This document shows, in pieces, positions 1-12,400 of a stretch of 64,000 nt of DNA. Origin of the DNA: Inonotus obliquus (taxonomy: Eukaryota; Basidiomycota; Agaricomycetes; Hymenochaetales; Hymenochaetaceae); NCBI GenBank assembly GCA_032164295.1, contig JAJHTX010000003.1, positions 1,116,001 through 1,180,000 of the forward strand, in the 5' to 3' direction. How positions within the stretch are numbered: position 1 is the stretch's first letter; every line of letters begins with the position of its first letter. Under the pieces are notes generated by a model. The model did no database searches. It saw only the letters and a program-made list of their open reading frames with translations, and had not been told where the DNA came from. Made by a program: the position numbers and the translations under genes.

Positions 1-2
1 GC

Positions 3-83
3 TGGATAGCCTCGTTCATTCTCGGTGAAGGTGGCGCAAAGGGCGCAAAGGATGCTAAGGATGAATCTCAAGGACGTCATTGA
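3..83 (+). CDS. possible C-terminal tail of a gene entering from the left edge
   Basis: An open frame runs from the window edge to a TGA and would encode 26 residues, Gly/Ala/Lys/Asp-rich (it contains GEGGAKGAKDAKDE). Only the tail would be visible, so no family can be named. It may equally be chance, because 27 open codons is not significant. It is listed because the composition looks like a charged protein tail and the next 700 bases hold no other candidate. Confidence 0.2.
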   Translation, partial: WIASFILGEGGAKGAKDAKDESQGRH

Positions 84-843
84 ATTCCTCTCCTCCCTTC
101 TCTTCAGGCGGTAAAGCTCGGGGGTACAACGTTCAACTTTTCTATTTATCTTCAGGTCTTCAAAACTAGTCCATTCCACAAATACAATACATGATCAAAT
201 CATTTTCATTCTGCCAAAAAAAGGGGGGGATGGATAGATAGATAATAGCCATTGCGTGAGTCCATATCAAAAAAAAGGGAAAGAAAAAAAAACGGCGTCA
301 ACAACTCGATCAGTGAAAACTGGAATAAAACACGATAAGAAATCTATACGTGTGTATGTATATGCTTTGGTATGCTGGACAGGCGTAAAATAGCGGTAAG
401 TACAGAGGAAACATAGGCGAGAAAGCAGGAGCACAACACCACCGGGAAGTGAAACCGGACAAAGCAAGTACAATCGGCCAACTGAAAGCTAGGGCTACGG
501 ATGAAAAATACCTCAAGAAACGATATAGGAACGGCCGGTCAACTTTTCTCTTTTCTTTTCTTATAATAAGTAGTCGAGATGATGGGGGTAGCACGAAAGT
601 TCTTAGGGAGCAGCCAAGCGAACACCAGTAGAGAAGACATCAGATCGTTTCCGGGTATGGATGGTGTCGGAATGGACAAATTTGCAGTCCATACTCATGC
701 AGTACATGAAAGCGAAATTGTCCCGGGATTTGTGTAGGAGCGCGGAGAAACCACTGGGCTATGGAAACCAGCTGACATCAATCGCAGTGCGTCCCTGAGT
801 GTGTGTTCGCGTCTACATTGAAAATAAATCAATGTTTCTTCGA
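84..843. other. intergenic, A/T-tract-rich, no gene seen
   Basis: This stretch contains several short homopurine and homopyrimidine runs, for example around 217-300, and only short overlapping frames on both strands. It holds the 3' flank of the MADS-box gene, which ends at 844 on the minus strand. I see no coding, RNA or repeat feature I can support. Confidence 0.5.
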
Positions 844-3467
844 CTAGCTATCGCCTATTTCAGAGTTACTCACGTTGCTCGCCCCAGTCCGTACGTCAGA
901 CGTTTTCGTCGCAGTTGCCGGAAAAATGTCCAGCTCTCCTCCTGACCGCCCAACGCTAGGAGCTCCGTCACCCTTATCCTCCTCCTTTATCCTTCCAATG
1001 CTACCACCGTCCTCTGTACCCCCCAGGTAGGAGTCTGACCGACTTCGCTTACCCAGCGTCGAGTTGCTTGTGAGTGTCGTCGCAGAAGATGACGCCGATC
1101 CTCCCGCAGAGCTCGTATTCGACGGTGCATGACTCGAGCCACCTTCCGAGGAGGCACTCGCCCCCGGAGCAGATCCAGATGCTCCGGGGGCGCTAGATAA
1201 AAAATCCAGCCAGGCATCTCCACTCTGACGAGAATGTATCTGCGCGTGCCCCTGGCCTTGAGGTTGCGAAGGGGCATGCACCGGCCACTCGAGGTCTAGA
1301 CCAGCCGTGCTGCCTGCACTAGGACGATGTGGGTGGTGGGGTGAAGTTGCTGAGGTCGGACTTGCACCACCGCCCGCACCGGGTATGAGCGCAGCGAATG
1401 AGTTGGCGTTTGACGGTGTGGAGGACGCATTCGAAGGCGGGGGACTTGCTTGAGCGTGTCCATATAAGGACCTCCCACCCCCGCCTCCAGTGGGTGACGG
1501 CGTTGGCCGCCCAAAGTTAAGGCCAAACTGCGATTGCGGTCCGCCAGATCCCTGGCCCTGGCCTTGTAGATACGCGGCATGAGCACCGGGATCATCGATG
1601 GTATACGCCGTTGGTCCACCAGGATATCCGGCGCCTGTACTGGTAGTAGACGCAGAGGAGTCGAGTCTAGGCCGCTTAGCTTGAGGGAGATTGAAGTTGA
1701 AGGGGCTGTGTCGTTCAAGGCTTACAGGTATTGCGGATCCCGGTCCAGGGTAAGCACTCGTAGGTGACTGCGAGTACGAAGGATGGGAGTGAGCCTGCGA
1801 TGTGAAATGCGTGGAGGAGTGTTGAGCGTGTGAAGGGAACGATGCAGAGACGTGGGAGAGACCGCTGTGCCCTCCATGTGAAGAGAATGAGTGTGTAGGG
1901 GCGTAATGTCCGGGGTAAGATGTGGACATGTGAGGGGGAAGACTGAGGGATGCTCGTTGGTCGACCTGTTGGAAAATAAACAGAAAGTCAGTAATTTACA
2001 TGAAGTTTCATAGTTATCAACACCTACATCGACGGCGTTTCCACTGTTACTCATACTATTAGCTCTCTGGCCGATGCCAATGCCGCTTCCACCACGCCCT
2101 CCGACAGCTGGACCACCTCCCATGCCACCGCCAGGCGCTCCGCCGGTCCGACGGGAGGATGACCCACCGGATCCGGAAGGCCTCGGAGGCTCGTCATCGT
2201 CGTCGTCGTCGTCATGCCCGCCATCATCTGGCGTCTTACTAAAGTCCGCGGGATGCTTCGATTCGCGCTCACCATCAAACTGCGCAAATTACAAGCGTGG
2301 GAACATGAAAGTGATTTGAAATGTGACGGAAGCGCCCAAAGGCGATATGTCGGATTCGCCGGAGAGCCATAATTTTCCGAGGAAGTGGATGGGATCGGGG
2401 GAATGGACGGGTGTCGTGAAGGGTTAGACAAGTCCGCGATTGCCGGGGAGCGACCCAAGGGAGAGGTGCGCAAAGAAGCGAAAGAGCGGATGCGGAGACA
2501 AGGTGACGGAATGCCAGGTAAGGATACAGAGACGGAATGTTGCGAGCGATAAAGTGCACGCCATGATCGATCAGATGAGGATCCGTCATCGTAGAAAAGG
2601 GGGAGTGATCACATAAGAGGGAGTTAATGTCAAGAAGTGCTGCGGTAGTGTACTTACATGAATGTGGCGCTGGACCATGTTATCTACGTCTGTCGAGCAG
2701 TATTCGTGCAACTTCACATGGTGTCCGGCGCGCTCCTCTGTCAGCGTTGATATGCGACGTCATCAAGGTCGTCATCACCATCGGGTGTTGTAAGCGCCAG
2801 GCGTCGGCGAGTCGGGATGTGTCGGTGTGGAAGCGAGGGGCAACGACGATTTATTAAACGATTGACGTCGTGTCCAAAAATAGAACGATCGAGAGAACAA
2901 ATCCATAGAAACATCATCAGAAGACAGCTACGCGACAGGACAGGACAGGACAGGGCCTCGAACGCACCAAAGATAATCACCGCTACATCCACAGAACACA
3001 GAACTCCAAGCTCATACGCCTTCTTGAACAGCCCGTTCTTCCTCTGTCAGTACCAGTGCCAAGACATCATCCACACAGTCACCACCCAGCAGTCACCGAC
3101 AACGACAGCGACGAAGCATACAAAAATAAAATAGGCGTTAGGCTCGCACTTGGATATAATTATAGATAACGCAGGGCGAGGCAGGCGACAGAGGGGCAGT
3201 GCATCATGGGCCCGTCCATCCTTACCCTCGACGCGTGTGACAAAAATAGACAGAACACGGTGACTTGCCTTGAGGAACGTCACTGAGCGATTACGCTCAT
3301 GCTGAGCAAAATAAATAGAGACGAGTTAGCAGTTGAATAGAAGGGAGCGGAAAATAGACGCGCGAAGACGAGGCGAAAAGATATGAATTTGATGAGTATG
3401 GAATACCAGTGGGAATGACAGACCAACTCACCGTTATTGGCGTGATTTCGATCTTACGACGACCCAT
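844..3467 (-). CDS. MADS-box transcription factor, MEF2/RLM1 type (six exons)
   Basis: A DNA-binding regulator of the MEF2-like (type II) MADS class. Fungal members such as Rlm1/Smp1 act in the nucleus downstream of the cell-wall-integrity MAP kinase; that role is inferred here. Exons on the minus strand are 3432-3467, 3269-3301, 2968-3043, 2658-2737, 2028-2279 and 844-1965, all phase-consistent, giving 532 aa. Exon 1 starts [12 protein letters not shown], exon 2 gives [11 protein letters not shown], exon 3 gives [16 protein letters not shown] and VAVIIF, and exon 4 gives [17 protein letters not shown], which together form the MADS box plus the start of the MEF2 extension. Exon 5 carries a seven-Asp run encoded by GAC/GAT repeats and a Gly-rich patch. 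Exon 6 is Ser/Gly/Pro/His-rich and disordered, as in the family. Intron 2 uses a GC donor. The start is set by the invariant MGRxKI motif. Introns of 130-378 nt are longer than elsewhere in the window. Confidence 0.9.
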
Positions 3468-6400
3468 GGTGGGCACAGGTGCAGGGAACGAGTTTGAGTA
3501 TCTGCCGTCGCCGTCGACTGTGTTGGTGTGTGTACGGCGTTAGTGGCAGCTGAGGAGAAGGCTGGTCGAGTGCTGCCCCGGGATGAAGACGGTGGGAGTT
3601 AGGAAGGAAAGAGAGGACGAGAGGAAGAGTTGAAGAGTGAAATAGGGATAGAGGTGCGAGCTGGATAGGGAAGTAGATGAGGATGAAGAGAGAGAGAGCA
3701 GGAGCAGCAGCTTAGAGAAACAGAACACCGAGAGAAGAGAGAGGTCGTCCCAATTATAACTATATATTATATATATTATTTTATCAACATCCATCCCCTC
3801 GGCATCTCTCTCGGCTTAATACACGCAAATATGTACAAATACAAAAACACGGGTGCTATTGCCACACACGGCAAAGGGTCCTCATCGGCACGCGGCACTC
3901 GGTACACATCTCGGTGTCCCGTCCACACCGACTCTTTGGTTTCCGGTCACTCTCCGCCACCGACAACGCTCACCCTCCTCCTTATCACCCTTTGTCTTCA
4001 TGGCAAGGTAAGGAGTGTCGATGTTGCAAGGACTCAGGACGTGTAGTTGCGCTCGTCTACGGATATGCTTACTTTGGTTCGCACGCCGCCGTCTCAGCTC
4101 ATCTTCCTCCGTCTACTCCGCTTTCTTCGCTCCGTCCTGCTTTTCTCGTATTGGTTGTTCGAGGCGACTTTCCTTTTTTCGACCCTCCCGTCGATGCGGT
4201 TGCGATGTACTGCCTCAGTCTGGAGTGATCAGGATCAGCTCTAACGCGATGTTTGTTATGTCCGAGACGACTCCGTTTGTGCCGTTATCAACCTCGATAT
4301 TAGCCGGACAAAGTTTATTATATTGTTTTTTTTGCCTCCGTACTAAGCTTTGGCTGACTAAACTTATTCCGTCACCCCGTGCTTCGAATCCAGATTGCTC
4401 TCCGCAGCATCATCTCGTCGTCTTTACTATCTCATCCGCGCCGCACTAACACTCGCCACACTCATCTTCTGTGGCAGTGGCTATAGTCATCCCTAGTTAT
4501 ACTACCGGTCACCGACACTGCACGCGCTAGCCCAATCATCGCAGGTCCCTTTCCCCCTCACTCTTCTCTCCCAATCTCCTTCCGTTTTCTCACTCTCACA
4601 CGCGGACAAGCGCTGATGCCAGCTCCACCAGGCCTGCTTCTTCCGTCCGTTCCTGATACCTTTCTCTTAGTTCTTTCGGACCAGAATTTTACATTGCGTG
4701 GCCAGTTCTTCATGATCGATCCTGGATTGGTACTAGCGGATGCTTGTCGGTAGTACTATTCACGATAGACTCGCCGTGTAACTCCACGCAGCGGCGAACG
4801 ACCATATGCCAATAAGTGTATGCATATGCGGGCGCGACTGTACGCGTGGGTCTGAGCAGTGTAGCTCCGCAATAGATGAGCCACCTCCGCGGCGTTTCTG
4901 GAGTTTGGTGACTGGGCCTTATTCATTAAAGTCAAGTTAATGTAATGCAACGCCCGCAATACGCAACCCAACGCCGCCGCAGATCCTCCCATCTCACTGC
5001 TCTGTGGTATGAGTCGACATTCTCGCCTCGCAAGAGTGCATACACGAACAAGGGAGTTGGTCATTCACACGCGCCGTAATGTCCAGAGTCGGTGCCCCTT
5101 GTTCTCCACGCACGGATTCTCCCGCTGTCATTTTCTCCCTTTCTTCACAAAATATACGCAGTTCTCCGCTGAGATACCATCTGTTGTACATTCTGCACTA
5201 TCATGCACATGTATCTGTTGAGCATGACCTCCTGACTCTCGCTCTATTGTGACTCCATGAGTTTGTCGTAAGCTTGGCAAAGGGCGGGCCGCTCCCATAT
5301 CCTACCAAGTCTCTCTCACGCGCCGTCATAGCATATGCACATGCGCAGATACACACGGCGCCGAATATATCGGTATCAGTCAGCAGTGCTGCTGGTATCA
5401 CTTTGCTGCCGTGACTCTCATCTCGTTCAAGTGAAATGGACCGAGAGGGGTAGTGTCCATTCCCTCCCTGGCGGCCCATGTGCATCCATGTATCCGTCTC
5501 CCGACCCGACCGGGCGCACTCCGCGCTCCTCGTATGTAACGTAACATCAGTCATTACACGGATCGCGAATCCCACTATATAGCACTAGATGTATTCAAAC
5601 ACTATCCGTGCGAAATCTGTGACCTGGGTGATGTACGATCTGGGTTATATTGCATACTTGTTCGGGCGGAGTGTCAGCGGGACGATTACGTTCCCAACTG
5701 CACGTTCCCTACTGTCACACCTGGAACAGAGGCCAATGGCGTCACCGATGTCGACGTGCAGCATCGCCAGATCGGTTTTTCCACCATCGCTGTGACTGGG
5801 TACGTCATTTGTTACGCAACTAGATAATTTCACAGGCTCTTAACCTTCCTCTCCTCCGCATCTCGCATCTCTCTCGCCACCCCTGCCCTTCCCGCTTCTC
5901 TTCGCACAGGAGAGCGTCGAGAACACCAGCAGTATATGCGATATCACCCTCGCATAATCAACAACCCCGCTCCTGTGCCACCCCTGAAAGATGGAAGGAA
6001 CATGACAGACAGATGAAGGCATGATTGGAAAGATGGAACCGCGGGGGGCAAGAAGTTTGACGGCAGTAAATTGAATTGAAACTCTCTTTTGATCGGTCAA
6101 TTGGTTTTCTTCGGGATGCTTTTGATGATGCTGATGCTACTGGTGCTTATCCATATGCGCCGTGTCCTTGGGTACAGTGACTTCAGACTCCCGCGTGAGC
6201 GCTCGTACAAAGATCAAGACGACGACAACAATTCCCGACGCGAACGAGATCTGGGTTACCCACCAGATTTGAAGAATCACAATTTGTATACCATCTCGTT
6301 ATCGGAACATCTTCCCTGTGGGGCGATGCTTGCCCGTGGTTACTCGCTTAGATCAAATACCGACGCGGTGTGTTTCCCCAACTTGTGAAAGTCTCAAACA

Positions 6401-9400
6401 CAGGTGGGTGATATAGTCGGTGTGTACTCTCACCCGTCGCACATCAATTTTAATTTCTTGACGACTGGATTAGTGTTATTGTAAAGTCACAACGTGCCGA
6501 AATGTACTCCGTCACACATGCGCTCAAACCCAGGCACGGGTCGGGACGTTCAAGAAGGCCGACCGGGAAAGAAGCTCGAGAAAGGGGTGGATAAAGGAAG
6601 GAAAGCCAGTGAGACAGATAGACAGAGCGACGCGACCTACCTAGGGACCTCTAAGGGACCCGAGAAGACCTGGCTGTGTGCAATGCGAAGAAGCATGATC
6701 TCTGGCGATGTCATGTAACCGCTTTCGGAGAACGTTGTTGTTTCCCTTCCTCCAGAAACTTGAGCTAGCTTCTGCCGGTCCACTTTTGGGGGTCTTGGTG
6801 AACTTCTACCGTTTCGTTGGGATTGGTCCGTTCGGCCGCTCTTGAGATTCACCCGAGTACGGATCTGGTGGCCACCGACGCTGCACTTCGAGCCTATCGT
6901 TATCAGTCTTGCTCTTTCGTTTCACTCGTCGTTTCTCGCAGCGCGAAGGCGAGAAGTTCTCGGAAGAATTCTGCTGCTCTGCTGCTCTTTCTCGCTGGCG
7001 GCAATCGAAGGTTGTAGCAGCCTAGCTCGCGTCGTAGTTCGCAACCTGCGAGCGAAATTTCTCCAGTGAGGGTACGAATTCAAGACCTTAGAGTAAAAGC
7101 TCCGCGACAACGGCATCGTCCAACAAGTCACAATTATAACGTGCATTACCTCCCGGCTTCTCTCGGGCACAAAGGACGCGCATTGCGCCCACGGCCGTGT
7201 ACGCTAGATCTGAGTACAGCATAACGGAGATCTCTTCGGTGCTGAATGATTCTAACACCGCTCACCGCTCTCAGATGCAAGTTGAGTGGAGATGATTTCC
7301 ATCCTTGTATCAACGGGCTAATTGACTTCTTAGGTTTTATTCCTCCAAGAGCATCAGACCAACATGAAGGGGTACTATTTCACCTTTTCGAGTTCTTGGG
7401 GGAAAGCACGTTAACCACATAGCGAGCATTGCGGAAGGCCTGTTCGGCGGCGAAGATTCATCCACCCTCTTCACGCATGCTTGGCGAGAAAAATATAAAT
7501 CGGTGCTTGTGGGCGAAAGAACTGCGCCGGGAGCTCCAGCTATATTCTGCGGCTCTTCACATCGAAAGATAGGAGTAGCCCTCTCGAGTCAGACCCAACA
7601 TTGACGTGGCATTAATAATGGTTCTGCCACCACTCCTAGTGTCGATGAGTCAATAGGGCCCTTCCGCAGCTGCCTGCGTGCGTGCTCAACGCCAAGTAAC
7701 AGAACTTCGTTACGTCTTGCGCGAGATTTCATTTCTTGGATGCGACCTTGGTATCTCCTATGCCCTTGAATCTCCCTATCTCTGTCCGTTGGGGCACTGT
7801 GAGGTTTACTGCCGCTCTTTCAGATCGATCTTAACCTTTGACGCATCTCATCTCCGATCATCTCCTATCGACCATCGCGTCCGATGAAGGCATGGCTTTT
7901 TGGCAAGAAACGAGCATCAAACCCAACAAAGGTGTTGCGACGAACGTCGCCCTTCTGCATTCATTTCATACCAGGTCTCGACTTTCCACGGCCACATACA
8001 TCGACTAACGTACGCGTTGAACTCACTCCACTAGCACAAGGCGCCTCATGCGAGAAGGCGTCCCAGCGTTCTTTCGGGATTCGAAAAAATTTGCTTTCTG
8101 CGCTAATGGCATTGGGCTTTCCGTTTCCTTGTCTATCGGGCTTCCAAAAGAATGAAAGAACTCCCTCTGCTGAATGCAGAACGCAGCCGGCGCCCCAATT
8201 TTTCTTTTCTCCTCCCGTTGGCGGATACGTTCTATCGCCGCTCGGCACGCGGGAGCACAGGGATCCGCTGATCTCCAACAGCGAGAGGAGGGTGACAAAC
8301 ATACATTAATGATAATTGATCCCTATATTTCCATCTTATATCAACATCCGCCAATGACTGCCAGGCGTGGGTTGCTTGCCGATGTTTGAACTTTGGGAGT
8401 CACTGTCGTGGACATAATTATGCCGGTTTCCCTTTCCTTATTCGTCTTCATGGACCGAATCGAACCGTTCACACCTTCCGGTTGGCGTTCTTGGAGGGAA
8501 ACACCAGCATTGCTAGAATATCATGTTCTCAAAGATCCGATGTCCGACTCAAAGTGATAGTGCTAGCATTGGATGTTGAGAAGGCGTTTACGGGAAGGCC
8601 GATTCAGAAGAAAAAAGCGCATCGAATGAAAATGCAGTAACGCGCGCGAATCAGGAAGAGCTTCGTCAAGCATGGCGGAACATTCGCAACAGAAAAAGGA
8701 CGCGCGGAGGAAATACTGTGCAAGGGGATGGAAGTCGAAGTTGGGTAGGAAATTGATCACGTCAGCGGAGTAGATTGCATCCGCACCCAACCTGAGCGTG
8801 TTAACCCTACGCGGTGGCTTGTTTTTCCCAAAGATGGTTCTTCTTGCCATCTGCATATGATATGCATCAATCATTGCGCCGTAATGGGCGGGGCTCGATT
8901 GGAACAAAACTGACGAAACGCTTTACTCGTGGTTGGTATCATATTCGAGTTGGTTTGGCAAGTTGGCAATCATTGTGCTTGTGGTTCTCTACTTGTGAGT
9001 TCCTGTTCGCGTTCCTGTCGTGATTAATTATGCTTATCAATCTCGGATGTTTAGAAAAGAACGGAATGCTCAAGTGCTCTAGAAGAACAGGATACCATAA
9101 GCCTGTCTCATGCCGCATCACTCACGGTAACACCTTCCTCTAGCCTGGCCGTCATGTGGTCTCTTGTTAATTTGTAGGGTGGCTCTCTCTATATTACCGA
9201 TCTAGAATCAACTTTGCCCGAGGGAAAACAGAGAAAATGATGAATCTGCAGGATGCGTCCGGTTGGAGCTCCTCGTTTCGGACCCTCAAGGATTGTCGGT
9301 GCTTTTAGCAGTCCTCCCTCCCAAGCCGAAGTTGAGGTTTCATGTCGGGAAGAAGGCGATGGTCAAGATGGAATAAAATGTCACTCTGCCCCTGGATGTT

Positions 9401-12400
9401 GCTCGCGGTGGTTTACAAACACCTTCGAGTTTTGTTTTGCCTTTCCCGTCGATCCACTTTTGTGCTCTGCATTGACTTAGGACTCGATTCGATCAATCAG
9501 ACACCAGAGCTGCCCCCGTTCTTTGAAAGATGGTAACGAGGATACCATCAAGTGGACGAAACAAAAGGATTACCCCATTTACTCTTTTCAATTTGCTTGT
9601 TCCGCGTTGTTGGTCCTGACAACGAGGAAGTACAACAAGGCCTCGACGTTCGATTCGGAGATTGGTTATCGCCTCACTGGCAAAGCTCTCATCGAGCAGA
9701 CCGAAACACTGGAGCACCGAATCCGGATTCACTGAGGAGTCAAATTACCGAAGGACGCAGAATATCAGGTAGACCAGACCTCGCATACACGTATACGCGT
9801 ACAATTCAGCGGAGGACGTTCCTGAACTATATTTGGAACCACGTGGTGTCGCACCTAATTGTTCTGGCTTCCTTCGGCGTCACTTATGAATGGACTCGGA
9901 AAGTCAATTGCCTCCCGCTCGGAGCGGCTTACCTTTTAGATCAAAAATAAGATAATCCTATTTTTGGCTTGTCTAAAATTGATTACCCTCCGCCTAGAAA
10001 AAGAAGGTGGCCAATAGCTGGGGGTGGTCCGGATTAGTATGTGTATCCTGGAGGGATTGGGCAAATAGATGGGCACCATAGGTATGGACGGAGAGGGAAG
10101 TGAGGGGAACGTGTCTGTAGGGCGGCGTTGTGAGGGTATGCGGGACCTTGATGCTGTAACAGTTGCTTCCGACTTATGCTCCTCTGGACCTCAACAAAGG
10201 ATACCCAGATCATTCGGATTTTGTTATTTGTAATCGGCAATGTATTGGTTACCCTCCAAATCTTGGAGCAAGGTAAGTGTCGATCTTTCTACCCTTTTAT
10301 GTGGGGACGTTAACAAATACTTGTTCATTTCATTAACATAATAAAAGGGGTTAGTTGTAGTGTTTAACACGCAGTACGGAGATAGGAATCAATCGCTCGA
10401 TAATAGTGCCGATCCACCAAACTTCCCAAGATGCTCATGAGATCTGCATTCTCACTGAGGACTATCGTTATGAGGACGCATCTACCTCCTCTCCGCCTTC
10501 CACGCTTGTCCGAATATGGGACATCTCTGTACTACCGGGGAGACATTTCACGCCAGCTCCGGTCCCTGAATCCTCACCGAATACCGACTGCTTCCGTTTT
10601 GCATTCTCTGCTTTTCCGGCCGGATTTGACAAGTCTGTACATGCGATCTAATACGCCACAACGCATGTACAGTAACTGTGGGACAACGCCACTTTCCAGG
10701 TACATGCTGAAGGTCTCAGTACTCCTCGCTTCTGTCCGTCGGGCATTCGGGTCATAGTCGTTCTTGACTGGGGTGGTGCTTATCAGCCACAGACACCTGC
10801 CTCCTGCTGACCATGCCTATCCATTCGCAGAACTGCGCTCATCTTCAATGGACTTTCGCATCGTCAATGTGCTGATCATGACTTGGAATTCCGCAAAACG
10901 ACACGACAGACGTAATTCTCATTCTCATCGTGCTATCAGCATGCCTTCCAATGAAATGAGGTCGTGCAAATTTCATGCTACGTGGTGACGACGTCTCGAC
11001 CCCCCGGTCCGTTAACCACCGGCCTACAGGATCGCTACCAGTTTCCCTTGGAACATGTGTCTGAATCGCGTTGAGAATTTTCATGCGCAGTCGAGCAGCT
11101 GACAGCTACAACCAGCTTGGCTGTGGGTGCTATGAAAATTCATACGTTGCGCAGTCGTGCATTCGATTCGATTCTTCCGCTTATGGCATTCCTCAAAGAC
11201 TCATGCAGAGTCTGCTTGTAATCGTAGAAAGACCTTTCGAGCAATGCATCCTTGTATCGCCGTTAGGGTTCATCGACAGCAATTCTTGCCGCTATTTCTT
11301 CCGATATTTCAACTGAATATTCCACGGCCCACCCTCAGAGGGTTCAAAACAATTCTCAGTGGATTTTCAATGTCCCCGAATGGCCTTGCAGAGATGTCCG
11401 ACCGTCTATTGAATTTGACGGGATTCAGTTCAAGTTCAATTTGAAGATGAGCGGGTTTACGGGATCACTTGAACGCTAGAAGACAAACTCTGAGTTTGAA
11501 GATGCTGAACGGAGATACGGCGAGCTTCGCTTCCCCTCCTTTTGGACCATTGAACTGTGAGTTGTCCTTTGTTGTCTCCCCTGCAGATCGCCATATCCTC
11601 GCTGTCCCTTGTTGGGATGAGCTTGTCGCCTTCTTGATGTGCGGCTTGCTATCATATGGATTTCAGAGTTTTGTTCAGTTGAACGAACACATCCATCCAT
11701 CTATCAAAAGCGCCCTTTGCCGTGACGCTTCTGATTCATCTTCCCTGGTCTTCGCTTTGCCCACCATTAGGGCGAAGTACTTCCCAATCGACCCCTGTCA
11801 GCAGAGTAGCAGGACCTTCGGCATTCATCGGGGAATCCTGTGAGAGGACTTTCTGCTCGCCTTCTGAGGCTTTACCACATTGGCTCTTTCATAAGCCTCT
11901 CGCCCCGCTCTCTACGTATCTGTTATCTGAATGGAGAGAAAGCGCAGCAGTGTATTCCTCTACGAGATGATTGTTCCCACTCCGACATGGGAGAATGTGT
12001 CTGCGTTAGTTCATAAACGCATATGACGCTTCATTATCTCTCGCGCTCCGTGCGTCATTCGGCACCCCTAGGACTTGGTCTGCCAATAGGGGCTCTAGAG
12101 CCGACGGAGAGAGGAAAACCCACCTTTTCCTCTGGTGCCTGTTGGCAGTGCTTGTCCCACCCATGCAACCCACGGCCTCCGACGCGTGCTTGGTCATCAC
12201 GACTTGTTCAGCCATTGATCTTTGCTTTCTTCTCGTGGAATATAGAGAATCTCACTGACCACATCATCGAAATCAGGTTCTCCAGATTTCTGTGCCGCCA
12301 AGTAGATTTCATCCTTTCTCGTAGGGCCCCTTTTGTTTCTGATTCTCTCATCGTATCGCGCCTAGTTCGTTGTCGTCCAAGCGTTGGAATCTTTGATCTT

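Noticed and set aside
4370..4400. tRNA-like B box (gcttcgaatcca)
   Set aside because: No matching A box, acceptor stem or anticodon arm was found at proper spacing on either strand.
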